Below are positions 53,860 to 64,000 of a stretch of DNA of 64,000 bases, in pieces. The stretch is taken from the NCBI GenBank assembly GCA_031002005.1, contig CM061919.1:17741687-17805686 (forward strand), in the 5' to 3' direction. The stretch is from Vandiemenella viatica. Its lineage: Eukaryota > Arthropoda > Insecta > Orthoptera > Morabidae. The notes beneath the pieces were generated by a model that saw nothing but the letters and a program-made list of their open reading frames with translations, was not told the origin of the DNA and made no database searches. Every line of letters starts with the position of its first letter. Within the stretch, counting starts at the first letter, position 1. A program made the position numbers and the translations under genes.

Positions 53860-54160
53860 CTGAATAAAATGCTTGTTCCGAGCCTGGCACAGACTGCAGC
53901 TGTTCAATTCAGCACGCGGGCGGCTCATCGAGGGGGCGGCAAAACGAGTGATCGACAGTCGCCGCGACCCGGTTCGGAGGAAACATTCTAGATCCATCAC
54001 TGGCTGTAGTTAGACAGGGGGCGGCATAATCGGTATTGCACGCGGGCGCTCAAACAGCTAGCGGCGGGCCTGCTGTTGATTCGTGGGGGATTGCTGGCAC
54101 GTGACTGTACTCTAGCCAATAACTATCGACGACGCCCGCAGTCTCCAGACGAACGCATTT
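53860..54160. other. GC-rich, CpG-containing block
   Basis: About 300 bases rich in GCG/CGG words inside otherwise AT-rich DNA. No coding frame, RNA fold or repeat end was recognised. It might be a promoter-type island, a tandem-derived remnant or a piece of a TE. Confidence 0.45.
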
Positions 54161-55164
54161 CATATAAGAGGATAATGAACATAAATGGAAACATACATAG
54201 TGACCTCAAAATTATTGCCCTAATATTCGGTATGCAACGAGGCTACACCAAATAAAGGTGTTTCATATGCAAGTGGAACAGTCGTGACAGATATTTTAAT
54301 TTTAAGAAAAAGGTATTGCCGCGTTGAAAATGGAAACTGCGAGAAGAAAACTGTCATCGTGAGAAACTGGTTGTTAGTGTAGATGTGCTTCTTCCCCACT
54401 TCACATCAAATTGGTCTAATGAACCAATTTGTTAAGTCCATGGATGAAACTGGAAGAGGATTTATGTACAACTTAAACAAATTTCCTCTTCTTACAGCAG
54501 CCAAGGTAAAGAAAAGTCTTTTATCCCCAACATAGACAAATTAAAAAGCGCTCCAAATTTTTAAGAAACCCTGACAAGCATGGATATGTTTGAAAAATGT
54601 CAGAAATAATTTTCTGGGAAAATTAAGAGCTCTTAACTATATTGGGATGCTATATGTCGCTGCACTCTCGTGTGGATTGTTTCCCCGAATGCTGCAGCGA
54701 TGAGTCTGATGAACGTGGTGAAGGTTCCACAAGGACATCATGACTGGAAAAGCGGATACCAGCCCTGCTGGCTGGAATATCACTCAGGACTGAAAGGATA
54801 TTTACCATAAAAAGAAGAAATAAAGACATAAATAATAGGAAAACACACATTTTTGGCTGATGTTTTTCATTTTTTTAAATGTACAGTTATTAATGTATTT
54901 AGTAGTTTCTCTATTGATTTAAATAAGTTTTCAGTAACTTTTAGAATTAATAGAGTTTATCATTTTTAAATAAATACAAAATAAGTCTAAACGTTAAAAT
55001 ACCTATTACTAAAGAAACTGTTACTGGTAGAAGATATCTGAATGTAGATGGGAGTTCAGTAGCTGAATCCCCCCCGTCATCAATTTACCTTTTTTATATT
55101 TTTTTAAAAAAATTCTTTTTTAATGGGATTGTTAAATTCCTCCCCAACTTACTATTATGATTTA
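54161..55164. other. Unassigned DNA
   Basis: AT-rich, no supported feature. Confidence 0.4.
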
Positions 55165-55870
55165 CAAATTTTAATTCTAAATTCCTTTAAGTGTTTTTAG
55201 AAAATTATTCATCACTACACTTGGTAATCCGTTACAATCCCTGACACCCTTGCCAACAAAAGAAAATTTTCCCACTCCCTCATGCATGAAATAGAGCACC
55301 AGCTCGTGATCTTGGTCGCCTTTCCCCTTCAATGCACTATTCCTAATTCTTTGGCCACTATCCCTCCAAGCCCCACCACCAACATATGCCCTGTACATTC
55401 CCAGCACTCTATTCACCCTCCAATGAGTTCCAACTCAGCTCCTTTATCATATCAGTTACTTAGTGCGTTCTGCGATAATTTCCACAGACAAATCTAGCTG
55501 CTCATCTTTACACACCTTCCAACTCCTTTATTTGATAACGAAAATGTGAGTCCCAAACTACACCACCATATTCAACCAATGCACTGACCGAAGTTTTGTA
55601 ACCCAACTCCCTAACTTCTCTGGTACAACCTCACATCACCCTCTCCAGTAAATGAAGGATTCTGCTACCTTTTCCTACCACCTGCCCAGTGTGATCTACC
55701 CAGTTGAGTTTGTTATCAAACGTTATGACAAAATATTTACACTTAGAGCTTTTAACAAACAATTCTGACCCCACCCTATAATCGTAATTAACCTTTTGTT
55801 TTTTATCTGTTTACCTAATAATCTGAATTTTCTGATTAGATATGTGAATACAACTCTGGGATATAAAACC
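55165..55870 (-). mobile_element. CR1-like LINE fragment, reverse transcriptase C-terminus
   Basis: Minus-strand copy of the region 50890-51560 of the CR1-like LINE. It reads LGYKTSVSALVEYGGVVWDS and MNRVLGMYRAYVGGGAWRD, then HEGVGKFSFVGKGVRDCNGL and PSVVMNNFLKTLK. 5'-truncated and broken by stops and a shift near 55420-55480. The 3' UTR and tail seen in the full copy are not evident. Confidence 0.8.
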
Positions 55871-56255
55871 GAACGTTAAAACAATTATTAAAAAAAGAAG
55901 TGAAATGTTTCATGCTACACGTTAACTTTGTCTCAAATATTTATCACAGAGATTATTTTTTTATTTTAAGCTACAGTGTCCTTCATTTGTTGTCATTTGA
56001 CGTGGGGTTTGTTGAGTGTACCGTAGCCTGAAGTGTAAGCTACACTCAGCTCCCTGCATCTGTTTGAAGTTGACACCTGGAAAGCTATCCTCTCCCTTCC
56101 GAAGCTGCTAGTTCATATGCGATAGGCATATGTCACCGCAACGGCGAGGTAGCTCATTGTTGTGGCCAACAAATGGTGCTCAATATTTAAAATAAAATTC
56201 CTAAAGGGCAAAGGTGATTGTGGCAGGGGGAATTTACAATCAAAGGATTAAAGAT
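55871..56255. other. Unassigned DNA
   Basis: No supported feature. Confidence 0.4.
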
Positions 56256-56633
56256 AAGGCTGTGATTTCCCAGGGTGTAGTTCCTACCTGCCGCCTTAAG
56301 ACAGCGCACACAGGAAAAGAAAGTTGTAGGAGCCCGCGCATTTGAAATACAGATTCAAGACGCAACTAATAAGTGCGATAATTACTTTGGGTATATATGG
56401 CGTTTTAAATTTACTGAAATACGTCGTATATCATTAAAGTACACTTGTGATATGAATAAAACATGGTTCCACGTGGGAATATAGAATGTGCTTATTTTAT
56501 TGTCCGTTTGTGAGTTGCGTCTTGAATCTGTATTTCAAATGCGCGGGCTCCTACAACTTTCTTTTCCTGTCTGCGCTGGGGGCGCTGTCTTATGGCGGCA
56601 GGTAGGAACTATACCCTGTGAAATCACAGCCTT
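56256..56633. mobile_element. 378-bp foldback MITE
   Basis: Inverted arms 56256-56373 and 56513-56633, starting AAGGCTGTGATTTC and ending with its complement, around a 140-bp AT-rich centre. Includes GGAGCCCGCGCATTTGAAAT and CTACCTGCCGCC in both arms. No convincing target duplication. Confidence 0.85.
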
Positions 56634-56929
56634 CTAATCACACATTCTGAATGTAAACCAAAATAATAATAATAAGATGAAGAAAGTGGTTAATATGTGA
56701 TTGGAGAAGTTGTCAACGGAGCGTACCCTTCATCTCAGATAAAAATAGTTTCATACTAACGGTGACACTGCAGATTGTGCTACCTACAGGCGGCTTAATA
56801 TATAAGACCAGTGGCTGTGAATGAAATGTAAAATAATAAACAAATTCTGAAGTCCCAACACATTAAGCAGAACCGTGTATGGGGAATTCTGCGATAACCT
56901 TGCTGCTGCAATTTGATGATGTAGCTTGA

Positions 56930-57240
56930 CGAGACAAATCAAAAATGAATAAACAAATTTTTTATATCTAGCTTAGTTCTCGAAATATCGAATCTCAAAT
57001 GTGAGTGGTTAGGTTTAAATGCGCCCTGCACCAAAACAAAAATTTGATGACTGAATCTTATGCAACACGACGAGAACAAATCGAAAATAACGATACAATT
57101 TTTGATATCTCAATTTGTTCTCGTCTCAAAATTGAGGTGGTTTAGTTGAGATGTGGCCTGGACCAAAAATGCGCAATCTATGTTTTGTTTTCTTACTACC
57201 GGTTGTGGTTAGGTTGAATTGCGGCCATGGCGAGAAGAAA
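56930..57240 (+). repeat. Degenerate tandem repeat, about 125-bp period
   Basis: Two clear units and a partial third share ACGAGA(A)CAAATC, ATATCT...GTTCTCG and GTGGTT(A)GGTT...GCCTG(G/C)ACCAAAA in the same order. Divergence is high. Confidence 0.55.
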
Positions 57241-58009
57241 ACCGTTGCCAAAGGAACTTTAATTAATTTTCCATAGTCGACATCTCGAGAAATAAGCGGG
57301 ATATTAGAGAATTTTTTCTTTTTTTTCGATTTATCTTGACGAGTTACTGAAGACTGTCATCACATTTTGGCACAGCGGCTATGACAGGGTTGCCCAGCCC
57401 ACTGTTCTAAGCTGCTTTCATCGCGATACTCGTAGGTCTATTTTCATCCGCATTAAGTAATCACTGCAGGAACACATTGAAAGTAAGAGTGATTTAATTT
57501 CTATATAAAAAAGTCGTATCATCGCACCTTTTCTGTACCAATAAAAAAAACGGTTATTATTCTGGTCGAGAATGAATTCGAAACAGGCCACAACTTTCAG
57601 TTATATCGCGGCTTGTGGTTATCTTCCAGATAAAGCTCGAAGTGAAAACTACGGGCAGTGTTCAACTTAAAGGTAATCTTGCATTCCTTTTTTCTAGTAC
57701 AAGAATATCCACCAGAGGAACGTAATATAGTAGTGCCACTGCAATAATGCTTCCAGAACAGATTAAAAATTAAATAATTTCCTGAGCATACAATAGCACA
57801 ACAATAATTATTCTATCATGTCCCACGAGAAATTGTTATATATATATATATGTGTGTGTGTGTGAAGAGATAAACCTGTGATTGTTCTCTGATGATGCAC
57901 TTATCTATAGGGAAGTAAGGTGCTCTGACAATTGCTTAGAAATTCATCACAATCATGCTATTTTGGAATGGCACCATAAGTAGCAGCTCACACTTAACTG
58001 TAAAATTGT
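57241..58009. other. Unassigned DNA with a TA/TG microsatellite
   Basis: Only a (TA)n(TG)n run at 57837-57864 was recognised. Confidence 0.5.
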
Positions 58010-58680
58010 AAGGCAATGAAAATAATCAATAAAAATACTCCATTTGTTCACGAGTACAAAGTTAACAATTCATTTGTTGACATGGATGAGTCCCTGAAAT
58101 ATCTGGGCATAAGAGTACAAATCAACATGAAATGGGACTTGCACATAACTTCTGTCATAGGCAAAGCTAATTCTGTATTACGATTCATAGGTCGTATTTT
58201 GAGAAATCGTAATGCTCATACAAGGAAAATGGCATACAAAACACTAGTTTGTCCACATTTGGATTACTGTTGTGGACTTTGGGATACGTATTGCAAGGGA
58301 TTTACTGACACGTCAGAGAAAGTACAGAGAAGAGCCGCTCGATTCGTGATGCTAGTTACAGTCCTTACGTAAGTGTCACAGAGCTGATACGTGGGTTGGG
58401 CTGGGATTGTTTGGCGGACAGACGATGTTTTCGTTTGAATTTATTGGTGAATATGCGAAATTCTTTGACTTACGAGTGCAGTAAAATACTTCGTCTGCAA
58501 CCTATTTAGGTCGCAATGACAGGAGGGATAAGATTCGAGAAATAAGATGCCATACTGATACTTTTATGTATTCTTCCTTTCCTCGTTCTGTTCGGGATTG
58601 GAATGCACAGAATTAGGATTGGTGCTTAGCACCCTCTGCCACCGACAGTATTTGTGAAGTGCAGAGTATAGTTGTTTTTT
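58010..58680 (+). pseudogene. CR1-type LINE reverse transcriptase C-terminal fragment
   Basis: Reads ESLKYLGIRVQINMKWDLHI, ANSVLRFIGRILRNRNAHTR, AYKTLVCPHLDYCCGLWDTY and EKVQRRAARFVM, then in other frames LIRGLGWDCLADRRCFRLNL and LFGIGMHRIRI (for RDWNALP...). The thumb motifs KYLGIxxxxxLKWxxHI and LVRPxLEYxxxxWDPY identify it as a CR1-type LINE, from a different family than 49311-51655. 5'-truncated. Confidence 0.8.
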
Positions 58681-58734
58681 ACTGACTACCTCAGCCTCTA
58701 AGCAATTATAGAGTATTCTGTCTGATTGTGGAAT

Positions 58735-58915
58735 GAGCCCTAATTTAATTGGAATGAAGCGCGCACTCTGGTGTCAATTTCCCCTTCTCACCCATCTTTC
58801 CCCCCTTTCCTGCCCTCTATAAATTTCAACTTTAAATTCTTTCAACATTTTTGGTAAATTATTCATTATTTCCCTTTGTAACTTATTCCAATCCCTGACA
58901 CCTGTAAGAATACAC
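58735..58915 (-). mobile_element. CR1-like LINE 3'-end fragment
   Basis: Minus-strand copy of the 3' end of the 49311-51655 family: GVRDWNKL, EIMNNLPKMLKEFK, followed by the 3' UTR with AAATTGACACC and an AATTAAATTA tail at 58735-58750. Strongly 5'-truncated. Confidence 0.75.
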
Positions 58916-59507
58916 AGCCTCTTAGTTTTTGAATAATTAATAATTGATGTTTTTTTTATATATTATTTCAATGGGAAGCGTATTGATAGTGGTATTTTTC
59001 GATTCACTATTTTGTATTTGATTAATGTTAGGCTGATTATGTGTGTATGGTGTTAAAAGTGCTTTATATATTGTTGTTATTATCGTGTTAGTAATATTGT
59101 GTCAAAGAAATCCATGCGCCGTTACCGAATGAACTATGTACATGAAAATCTCTGGAATAAACAGGGCAGGCGGAGGATCTTTGACGAAGAGAGCAGAGAG
59201 AAGCAGAGATCGCGTGAGTACGGCGAAGTTTGGATGAACTGAGAATTGTATTTGTTAATGTAAAGCAACAATAAAGTGAATGAAAGTGATATAAATAATA
59301 ATTTTACAAGTTCATCATTCATTTATTTGTAAACCCTATACAAATTTTTCCTATCATCAACAGCAGGTAATATAGTTTCTTGACTGTGGATAAGGTAGAT
59401 GAAAAAACTTCTTCCTCTAAAATTGCCGATTCTCACCACGCGTTCAGTAGTTCAACAACACAATGCACTCTCCGCTGAACAACTAACCACCATAAATCTC
59501 AGTTTAA
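58916..59507. other. Unassigned DNA
   Basis: No supported feature. Confidence 0.4.
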
Positions 59508-59612
59508 TATTTTAATTGCAATGGAGCACAGGCTCCGGTGGCAATTTCCCTACACACCCATCTTCCCCCTATCCTGCACCTACCTACATTTGCCCTCTGT
59601 TCTTCTAGACAC
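59508..59612 (-). mobile_element. CR1-like LINE 3'-terminal fragment
   Basis: About 100 bases nearly identical (complemented) to 51545-51645, including GGTGCAGGATAGGGGGAAGA, TAGGGAAATTGCCACCGGAG and the hairpin GGAGC/GCTCC. Very short, 5'-truncated copy. Confidence 0.85.
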
Positions 59613-59699
59613 AGTTGTTATTATTATTTCTCATGTCCAGGACATAACATTACGAGTTGAAGAAAACAAAGCAATTAACATTAATTAATTAATATCAAA
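59613..59699. other. Short unassigned spacer
   Basis: AT-rich; no supported feature. Confidence 0.4.
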
Positions 59700-59895
59700 C
59701 TATGGAACACAATTAAATGGAATGTGACCAGAATTCCGCAATCTTGATGGCCTTCTCGTTTGCCATATAAAGGTCATCGATAGTGGAGTTTTCAGGGAGA
59801 TTCCTGCATATCAGATGTTGTGGGTTTTGAAGCTCACCACAATCACATAGATCATTGTCAGTAGTGTACCCCATTGTTTAATATTATATCTGCAT
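59700..59895 (-). pseudogene. LINE-X C-terminal cysteine-rich fragment
   Basis: Minus-strand reading GVHYTDNDLCDCGELQNPQH, LICRNLPENSTIDDLYMANE and KAIKIAEFWS, which resembles the C-terminal zinc-binding end (CxCGxxxxxxxHLxxxC) of LINE polyproteins of the LINE-X type. Assigned by motif only. Confidence 0.6.
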
Positions 59896-60034
59896 CGGGA
59901 CACTTCAGTTCTAATCTCCTTTCTGTCATGTTAATACGTGTTCACAACACTTATTTCAAATTGTTTTCGACACAGGAATACACTTTGCTGGACACATATT
60001 TCGCTTAGGACAAACTAAACAATGTAAATACAAC

Positions 60035-60110
60035 AGACACCTGAAGATGGATCCACAGGCTCCAAAATGCATTGCTTAGTGCAATAAATTTGCATCAAGT
60101 GACCGAAGCT
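60035..60110 (+). other. Penelope-type end with hammerhead-like motif
   Basis: CTGAAGA (60041-60047) matches the canonical hammerhead core exactly. Helix II is GGATCC (60049-60054) with GGCTCC (60058-60063), one mismatch. GAAA has become AAAA (60064-60067). The motif sits directly before LINE-X sequence, where a Penelope-like end would be expected by comparison with elements A and B. No Penelope coding sequence is attached. Confidence 0.5.
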
Positions 60111-60114
60111 GTGT

Positions 60115-60756
60115 TTTATTATTCCTGGAACAAGAGCATTCATTATGCTGATGACACAGCAGTTGCAGCTCAAGGCACAACCTTTGAGGCGGTGGAGGTG
60201 TAGCTGACAACAGTTCTTCAAGATATGGCCAGTATTATGATGCTAATCACTTGAAGCCCAACCCTGGAAAAACACAGGTCTGTACATTCCATCTGAGAAC
60301 AGAGAAGCCAGAAGGAAGTTGAACATCAACTGGAGGGGGCAACAACTACTAAACTGCGATACACCTAAATATCTCGGAGTAAAGTTTGATCAATGTCTCA
60401 CATTCAAAACCATTGTGAGGATCGAAACTAAAGTATCTGCCAGGAACAACATCATCCGGAAACTTACAACTAACTCCTGGGGGGGCACAGACGAATGTGC
60501 TTCGTACATCTGCCCTGGCACTTAGTTTCTCTGCAGCAGAATACTCAGCACCAGTTTGGCAAAAACTCTGCACATGCTAGCAGGTTGATATAGCATTGAA
60601 TGATACTTGGTAGCATTGTAACAGGTTGCCTAAAACCAACTCCTATTAGTAAAATATACCAAATCATGGGTATAGCACCACCGACATTCGTAGGAAAACA
60701 GCTGCAGAGAGGGAGAAGAGGAAACAGGAAACAGACCCCAGACACCCTTTGTTTGG
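60115..60756 (+). pseudogene. LINE-X reverse transcriptase fragment, cut by assembly gap
   Basis: Reads SIHYADDTAVAAQGTTFEAV (catalytic ADD box), VLQDMASYYDANHLKPNPGK, LLNCDTPKYLGVKFDQCLTF, KVSARNNIIRKL, then TSALALSFSAAEYSAPVW and GCLKPTPISKIYQIMGIAPP in shifting frames. It begins just before the catalytic motif and is interrupted by the run of N. Same family as 45130-49310 by its thumb motifs. Confidence 0.8.
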
Positions 60757-61756
60757 NNNNNNNNNNNNNNNNNNNNNNNNNNNNNNNNNNNNNNNNNNNN
60801 NNNNNNNNNNNNNNNNNNNNNNNNNNNNNNNNNNNNNNNNNNNNNNNNNNNNNNNNNNNNNNNNNNNNNNNNNNNNNNNNNNNNNNNNNNNNNNNNNNNN
60901 NNNNNNNNNNNNNNNNNNNNNNNNNNNNNNNNNNNNNNNNNNNNNNNNNNNNNNNNNNNNNNNNNNNNNNNNNNNNNNNNNNNNNNNNNNNNNNNNNNNN
61001 NNNNNNNNNNNNNNNNNNNNNNNNNNNNNNNNNNNNNNNNNNNNNNNNNNNNNNNNNNNNNNNNNNNNNNNNNNNNNNNNNNNNNNNNNNNNNNNNNNNN
61101 NNNNNNNNNNNNNNNNNNNNNNNNNNNNNNNNNNNNNNNNNNNNNNNNNNNNNNNNNNNNNNNNNNNNNNNNNNNNNNNNNNNNNNNNNNNNNNNNNNNN
61201 NNNNNNNNNNNNNNNNNNNNNNNNNNNNNNNNNNNNNNNNNNNNNNNNNNNNNNNNNNNNNNNNNNNNNNNNNNNNNNNNNNNNNNNNNNNNNNNNNNNN
61301 NNNNNNNNNNNNNNNNNNNNNNNNNNNNNNNNNNNNNNNNNNNNNNNNNNNNNNNNNNNNNNNNNNNNNNNNNNNNNNNNNNNNNNNNNNNNNNNNNNNN
61401 NNNNNNNNNNNNNNNNNNNNNNNNNNNNNNNNNNNNNNNNNNNNNNNNNNNNNNNNNNNNNNNNNNNNNNNNNNNNNNNNNNNNNNNNNNNNNNNNNNNN
61501 NNNNNNNNNNNNNNNNNNNNNNNNNNNNNNNNNNNNNNNNNNNNNNNNNNNNNNNNNNNNNNNNNNNNNNNNNNNNNNNNNNNNNNNNNNNNNNNNNNNN
61601 NNNNNNNNNNNNNNNNNNNNNNNNNNNNNNNNNNNNNNNNNNNNNNNNNNNNNNNNNNNNNNNNNNNNNNNNNNNNNNNNNNNNNNNNNNNNNNNNNNNN
61701 NNNNNNNNNNNNNNNNNNNNNNNNNNNNNNNNNNNNNNNNNNNNNNNNNNNNNNNN
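60757..61756. other. Assembly gap of 1000 N
   Basis: Exactly 1000 unknown bases, a conventional placeholder, so the true distance is unknown. Any open frame spanning it is meaningless. Confidence 0.99.
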
Positions 61757-61817
61757 AAGATTTGAACCCCTGACCTCCCAAACGCGAGGCTTGAATGCTG
61801 CCGCTATGCTAGGTCAT
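61757..61817 (-). repeat. tRNA-like sequence, probably a SINE head
   Basis: On the minus strand it has an A-box-like TAGCATAGCGG and a B-box-like GGGTTCAAATCT at normal spacing. It is cut by the gap and lacks a full cloverleaf, so it is more likely SINE-derived than a tRNA gene. Confidence 0.5.
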
Positions 61818-61867
61818 CGGTAAGTAAGTGTTGTGTACGGCTTACATCGATTTTCACCCGTATGACT

Positions 61868-62400
61868 ATTAAAGGCTATTAAAATATAGAATTGTTAAAT
61901 AGGGGCTGTCATCAAGTGCCTTGTTACACGTGAAGGATGTTTAATTTCATCTGGCGTGTTTTGGGCGCGGTTTATTAAGATTATGCTTGGCTGTCATAAA
62001 AGATAAACTATGGCCGAGTCCAGGAAGTTGGCAAATATTAAATCGGAGACATGCAGGTAAGGAAGTAATTGATCTGTTAGCCTCTAAGACGAAGTGTTTG
62101 TTGATCAGAGACTACGCGGAAGCGAAGCACACTTGTTCAGTGGAATTAGCTCCAATGAGGTGTGTGAACATGGTCTTCCGTACGTGAAGTAAGTCCTTTA
62201 TTGTATGGGGAGCGCCTAATTATACAGCAACAGACATTTTTCGAAAATGACAGAGATGACCTTGTATTAAATATTTTTAAAGTTGCATGGTTATATTTCG
62301 AGAAATGATGATAGTTCAATATAACAATTAATTAATGTGTATTGGTTATTAAAAAAAATCTGAAAATCACTGCTTGTGCATTTACACTTCACAACATCGT
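61868..62400 (+). repeat. Dispersed repeat R3, copy 2 (empty site)
   Basis: Matches the complement of 27265-27042 and 26066-25790 continuously, without the 972-bp palindrome and with only one 285-bp unit. The insertion point corresponds to 62085-62087 (TAA). A 66-codon open frame at 61987-62187 is not conserved enough to support a protein. Confidence 0.85.
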
Positions 62401-62489
62401 AAAAATATTTTACTAGTACTTTTTTCATTAAAAAAAAAAGTTATGGAAAATTAATGTGCTTCGACCTACATGTATGGCTTTCGGTCTCT

Positions 62490-62930
62490 GTGACCATTTA
62501 TCCACCTCTAGCTCAAATTTATCTAAATGTGGTACACTATCGTGAGGCCAAAACAAGACGAACACCCACATTTAATTATAACCACCCACGCATTAGACCG
62601 TACTCGAATTGGTGACTCTTACAATGTAATACCAGAGCTTTTGCCACTACACTGCCAGAGCAAAAACGAACATAATTTTCGGTACTGTGGTATAGGGAGT
62701 TGTGAACCTTGTCTGTGGTCATGGTGGGTACGGATGACAACCGTATATTCCCACAGAACAAGGAAATTGCTAGGTATCTTAAACAGCGATTTTCCTCCTT
62801 CAACAACCTTGCTTATGATTCAACCTGTAGTTGCTATGAAGGACATTTCAGAAGAGGAAAGAATGGTACTGAATTAGAACCATATATTCCTGAACTTAAT
62901 ATAACAATTTTTAACTCATTTTTAATATTT
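62490..62930 (-). repeat. Dispersed repeat R2, copy 2
   Basis: Inverted match to 21690-22090, including the complement of TACAGGTTGAATCATAAGC near 62830 and the tRNA-like core TCTGGCAGTGTAGTGGCAAA near 62660-62640. Confidence 0.75.
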
Positions 62931-63007
62931 TGAGTATTTTGAAAAATCTTTTCCCTTTTAAAAAATCCATATTATTTGAGCTGGAAATGCAATCATCCAT
63001 TTCTTTC

Positions 63008-64000
63008 AGGATACATATACAATAATTTTAAAAAAATCGGCAACTAACAAAATTTTTCAATGCCACCACCTGTTTAGCAACAGTTTTTCTCAAGACCTTC
63101 TTTCCTAGTAAAAAATTGCATGGTAGTGGTCATGGTAAGAAGAACTAGGACATAAAATGAGTTTTCGGTTCTAAATGTTTTCTCAAAATGTTTCCAGGCA
63201 ACCGCCAGGATGACTGCTGCAAGAGGCAATGACTACATTTGTTTCTGTTAATGTCCCGAATTCTCCTCCTCCTTTAATGAGCTCGACGGCAATGAAGCGT
63301 AAAGCAATAAGGATGGTTAAAGTATAAAACAGAAGAGTGTATGTGCCACTTTCAGAGGAGAAATTATAGTTTCAAAATACTATCAATACATATCACCATA
63401 ACTGCAAAATATAAATTTTTTATGGTGGATAAAGCTCTTTCTTTGTAGTAAAAAGATTGTACTACATAGAAGGTAGGCATTTCATTCGTCATTCAAGAAA
63501 CCACATTACAGTCCTTATATTTTCATTGATGTCTCAATAATTTGCTTTGGTTAACATAAAAATATTATTGGTTATTAGGTTGTTTCAGGAGTTCATAGAC
63601 AATTCATATTACATTTACTTGTAGTGCTCACAGTATCTAGTATTAACATTAATTTACACACTGAAATGGCAATACTAATGTGCCATTAACTTTTTTTTAA
63701 ACAATTCCAACCTAGTAGTATACCTGTCAAAAATTTAACAGTTACAAAATTTCTATTTTAAATTTAGTCAAGGTTCTAATGAAGGAAGATGTAACTTCGT
63801 CTCGGGCATGACAACAGATATTTTCAAATTCAAAATAGAAGGAAATACATGTCATTCCCTGTCAGAAGACTTCCTCATCTAATGCGTAAATTGTATTCAA
63901 GCTCATGTCTGCGTCAGTGCACCAGTCATAATGAGCCATTTAAATCTGAGAAGGTGGGGAAACATTAATTTGCATGATAAGTAACATTCAAATTGTTTTA
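63008..64000. repeat. Dispersed repeat R1, copy 2 (runs off the window)
   Basis: Direct match to 19211-20200 at about 98%. The match is still perfect at the window edge, so the repeat continues. Confidence 0.92.

Noticed and set aside
59100..59340. Possible solo LTR
   Set aside because: No matching copy, terminal TG...CA pair or flanking duplication could be established.
60600..61823. Long open frames of 338-407 codons across 60600-61823 on both strands
   Set aside because: They run through the 1000-N gap; the apparent openness is an artefact of unknown bases.

Overview
This window is eukaryotic, AT-rich and almost entirely transposable-element DNA. The mixture of families (mariner, hAT, RTE, I-type and CR1/Jockey-type LINEs, Penelope-like elements with GIY-YIG endonucleases, an env-bearing Ty3/Gypsy element, many foldback elements) together with the wording of the one host exon points to an arthropod, most likely an insect with a large genome; the species cannot be named from the sequence. 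The only convincing host coding sequence is the first coding exon of COP9 signalosome subunit 7 (minus strand, 43354-43521), with a decayed partial copy of its 5' end at 44859-44950. A 1000-base run of N (60757-61756) is an assembly gap.

Region 1 (1-17.6 kb) is one nested stack. A mariner transposase gene starting near 414 is split into three pieces (414-732, 9654-9784, 16985-17603). An RTE-type LINE (minus, 733-9653, 9-bp target duplication ATGAAATGT) sits in the first break and itself carries an I-type LINE (minus, 3237-9175, 10-bp duplication TTTCCTTTTT). A CR1/Jockey-type LINE (plus, about 9785-16984) sits in the second break and carries a 176-bp ribozyme-like foldback element (10268-10443, 9-bp duplication) and a 3.65-kb giant foldback (11072-14720). 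The I-type LINE ends in a 3' UTR with five hairpins whose stems differ while the loop stays constant.

Region 2 (17.6-27.3 kb) has an internally deleted transposon with a DUF4817-type transposase remnant, a 990-bp repeat (R1) duplicated at the right edge of the window, a second dispersed repeat (R2), a degenerate but end-to-end hAT element (22261-25452), and a repeat (R3) carrying a 972-bp palindromic element with a TTA duplication. The second R3 copy at about 61.9-62.4 kb is the empty site for that palindrome.

Region 3 (27.9-38.6 kb) holds an LTR-to-LTR Gypsy/errantivirus-like element with gag, protease, RT, RNase H, integrase and env remnants, all broken, and a 244-bp segment of env repeated three times in tandem. 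Next to it is a Penelope-like element whose reading frame is interrupted by only two stops.

Region 4 (39.6-45.0 kb) has a second mariner relic carrying two foldback elements with 8-bp duplications, a third foldback, a near-perfect 110-bp hairpin, and the COP9 exon. Region 5 (45.1-51.7 kb) is a LINE (here LINE-X) interrupted by two Penelope-like elements, followed by a CR1-like LINE. Region 6 (51.7-64 kb) has sparse LINE ends, a 378-bp foldback, the gap, and second copies of R1, R2 and R3. Several hammerhead-ribozyme-like motifs recur at Penelope-type ends and in the small foldback at 10.3 kb. None of the mobile elements looks fully intact; the best-preserved reading frame is the 678-codon reverse transcriptase at 14737-16773.
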